Shown here piece after piece: positions 63,265 through 64,000 of a stretch of 64,000 nt of DNA. The stretch comes from Agriotes lineatus (Eukaryota; Arthropoda; Insecta; Coleoptera; Elateridae). The stretch lies in assembly GCA_940337035.1 (NCBI GenBank), contig CALNHX010000276.1, positions 248,001 to 312,000 on the forward strand. The letters are read 5' to 3'. A program made the translations under genes and the position numbers. Below the pieces are notes generated by a model, which was given only the letters and a program-made list of their open reading frames with translations, was not told where the DNA came from and made no database searches. Every line of letters starts with the position of its first letter. The stretch's first letter is position 1.

Positions 63265-64000
63265 ATAGTCTAGCACTACAGGCCTTGAAGGCCCATAGCT
63301 TGTTGGACTACTTTTGCCATTCCTTTCTGTTTATTGTTTTTTTTTCCTTCCATCTTGTAATTCTTAGCTGCCGTAGATCTTCTTCCACTTCATCTGTCCA
63401 CCTTGCTTTTGGTCTTCCTTTTCTTCTAGGTCCACCTATTTTACTTTTGGTCATCTTTTTTGAAATACGCTCCTCACACATCCTCATCACGTGTCCCATC
63501 CATCTTAATCGCTGCGATTTTATTACTCCTAATATGTCTGGTTCGCCATACAGTTCCCTTACTTTTTGATTGGTTCGTCTTTCCCATACACCATCCACTT
63601 TCTTGCTCCCGAAAATGTTTCGTAGTACTTTCCTTTCTCACACTGCTAGCCCTTTTTGGTTTATTTTTATTAATGTCCGCACATCACTCCCGTACACTAC
63701 TACTGGTTTTATTACAGTTTTATAAATATGGATCTTTACCGTCCATGATATTTCTTTACTCCGAAGCACATCACTTAACGCAAACACACACCTGTTTCCA
63801 GCCATTATTCTTGACCCTATTTCTTCAGCTATTTCAGGTGTTCTGGTGAAAACTGTTACCAAATAGGTAAAACTTGCCACTTCTTATATATTTTATTGCT
63901 GTTCGATCTTACTTCTAACCATTTGTCTGTTTCGAATTCTTCGTCGTCCCATTCCATATACTTAGTCTTTGTTTCATTTATTACAAGTCCCATTCTTCGC
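63265..64000 (-). pseudogene. LINE polyprotein C-terminus, continues beyond the window
   Basis: Minus strand from the window end: RRMGLVINETKTKYMEWDDE (the GL.IN..KTK.M thumb motif), a break, FTRTPEIAEEIGSRIMAGNR, TYKTVIKP-type KIHIYKTVIKPVVVYGSDV, a frame shift near 63640, then VDGVWERRTNQKVRELYGEP, SQRLRWMGHVMRMCEERISK, GPRRKGRPKARWTDEVEEDL and a final WQK near 63311. This is the RTE/CR1-like tail with LRW.GHV.R. Two frame breaks, relatively well preserved. Confidence 0.85.

Overview
This window reads as nuclear DNA from an insect. It is strongly A+T-rich, has spliceosomal introns of 51-108 bp beside introns of 3 kb and 22 kb, and is packed with decayed arthropod-type transposable elements (mariner, Tc1, hAT, Jockey-like and other LINEs, Ty3/gypsy, a Penelope-like element, tRNA-derived SINEs, MITEs and foldback elements). 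A beetle is a reasonable guess but is not proven. It is not a bacterial or viral window: there are no operons, CRISPR arrays or rRNA genes, and nearly all short ORFs are chance or transposon remnants.

The one gene I can reconstruct as apparently intact is an acid-lipase / gastric-lipase-like alpha/beta hydrolase on the minus strand. It has seven coding exons between 61200 (ATG, secretion signal) and 34469 (stop), giving 1248 nt or 415 residues. All junctions are GT-AG, the frame stays open, and the catalytic triad is complete (Ser183, Asp357, His388). Its first intron is about 22.2 kb and holds a SINE placed inside a mariner end, a LINE, a Ty3/gypsy element with LTRs, a Penelope-like element with a hammerhead-ribozyme-like hairpin, a second SINE, two more mariner relics, a long-armed foldback element and a third SINE. 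The third intron (3.0 kb) carries another mariner copy. Just past the 3' end of the gene, at about 33.03-33.18 kb and on the same strand, lies a frameshifted relic of the nucleophile-elbow exon of a second lipase, suggesting a former tandem lipase cluster.

Region by region. 0-5.7 kb: a long imperfect inverted duplication of an unrecognised degenerate coding sequence, a LINE relic, and the first copy of a repeat carrying a TCTG/TG microsatellite. 8.4-12 kb: MITEs and hairpins with CG-rich tips. 12.8-17.2 kb: a fragment related to the 0-2.5 kb sequence, three LINE relics, a 720-bp foldback and the 3' part of a hAT transposase. 18.5-25.9 kb: a 1.3-kb long-inverted-repeat element, LINE relics, a GC-rich element with direct terminal repeats, tandem repeats and a MITE. 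26.7-29.8 kb: a GC-richer block, a CXC-domain pseudogene, the second copy of the microsatellite repeat and a perfectly delimited hAT MITE. 31-34.4 kb: the lipase relic and the second copy of a 430-bp repeat. 34.4-61.2 kb: the lipase gene and its intronic elements. 61.5-64 kb: a MITE, a Tc1 relic, the third copy of the microsatellite repeat and a LINE running off the window end.

Intron-exon joins, element boundaries and family names were worked out by eye. No database search or folding program was run.
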